Shown: positions 5,662 to 5,721 of the stretch, one piece after another
Position numbering within the stretch: the stretch's first letter is position 1
How the letters are laid out: each line of letters begins with the position of its first letter
Assembly (NCBI GenBank): GCA_026785875.1
Contig: JAJAZF010000526.1
Span: 1 to 5,721, forward strand
Origin: Chamaesiphon sp.
GTDB lineage: Bacteria > Cyanobacteriota > Cyanobacteriia > Cyanobacteriales > Chamaesiphonaceae
Reading direction: 5' to 3'
DNA length: 5,721 nt
Notes under the pieces: model-generated
What the model was told of the DNA's origin: nothing
The model's database searches: none
Seen by the model: the letters and a program-made list of their open reading frames with translations, nothing else
Position numbers and translations under genes: made by a program

Positions 5662-5721
5662 ATGCCAGAGCGACGAACCAAAGTGATAATCCAAGTAAAG
5701 AAAATTGCCCAATTAACAGGA
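5662..5721 (+). CDS. Possible start of a plus-strand gene (partial, uncertain)
   Basis: From an ATG at 5662 the frame is open to the window edge and reads MPERRTKVIIQVKKIAQLTG, a basic 20-residue stretch I cannot assign to a family. There is no convincing Shine-Dalgarno before it. The same frame stays open upstream through the hairpin region, so the start is not certain. A minus-strand frame over the same bases is also open and hydrophobic, which fits a conserved repeat sequence as well as a gene. The evidence is therefore weak and the entry is kept only because the window ends here. Confidence 0.22.
   Translation, partial: MPERRTKVIIQVKKIAQLTG

Overview
The window looks like cyanobacterial chromosome. 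It carries about eight perfect copies of the HIP1 octamer GCGATCGC (for example at 142, 1076, 1635, 2943, 4577, 4790, 4854 and 5066) and many CGATCG cores. Its gene set is typical of cyanobacteria: a bilin-type GAF domain, a HetZ-family regulator, an ArsA/Get3-like ATPase with a C-terminal small-heat-shock-like domain, and a DUF2862 protein. The species cannot be fixed from this. The phylum is called with high confidence.

Layout from left to right. (1) Bases 1-321, minus strand: the first 107 residues of a GAF-domain protein whose cysteine pattern (DQCF, then CH 28 residues later) matches DXCF-type cyanobacteriochromes. (2) Bases 322-520: an intergenic stretch filled by a nested palindromic repeat. 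(3) Bases 521-2275, minus: a complete M61-family metallopeptidase with HExxH and a PDZ domain. (4) Bases 2347-3477, minus: a HetZ-related protein with sigma-like helix-turn-helix segments. Its likely start is an internal ATG with a Shine-Dalgarno sequence, not the upstream TTG. (5) Bases 3478-4029: 552 bases without an intact gene. They hold what looks like a decayed small plus-strand gene (3627-3888) with its ribosome binding site still visible, then a strong minus-strand terminator and a second hairpin. (6) Bases 4030-5127 and 5129-5323, minus: the ArsA/Get3-like ATPase preceded by a DUF2862 protein, one base apart. (7) Bases 5375-5661: a hairpin-rich intergenic cluster bounded by CCCACAAGC and its complement. 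(8) A possible partial plus-strand gene runs off the right end.

All intact genes are on the minus strand. The DUF2862 and ArsA/Get3-like genes form a compact two-gene unit that ends at the terminator at 3962-4001. The HetZ-related and M61 genes are 71 bases apart in the same direction and could be co-transcribed, but nothing in their functions links them. The GAF gene is separated from M61 by the palindromic repeat and is probably transcribed on its own. I see no CRISPR array, tRNA, rRNA, complete transposase or defence module. The points most worth a second look are the photoreceptor-like GAF domain, the Walker A Lys-to-Arg change in the ATPase, the decayed small gene, and the two palindrome-rich intergenic elements.
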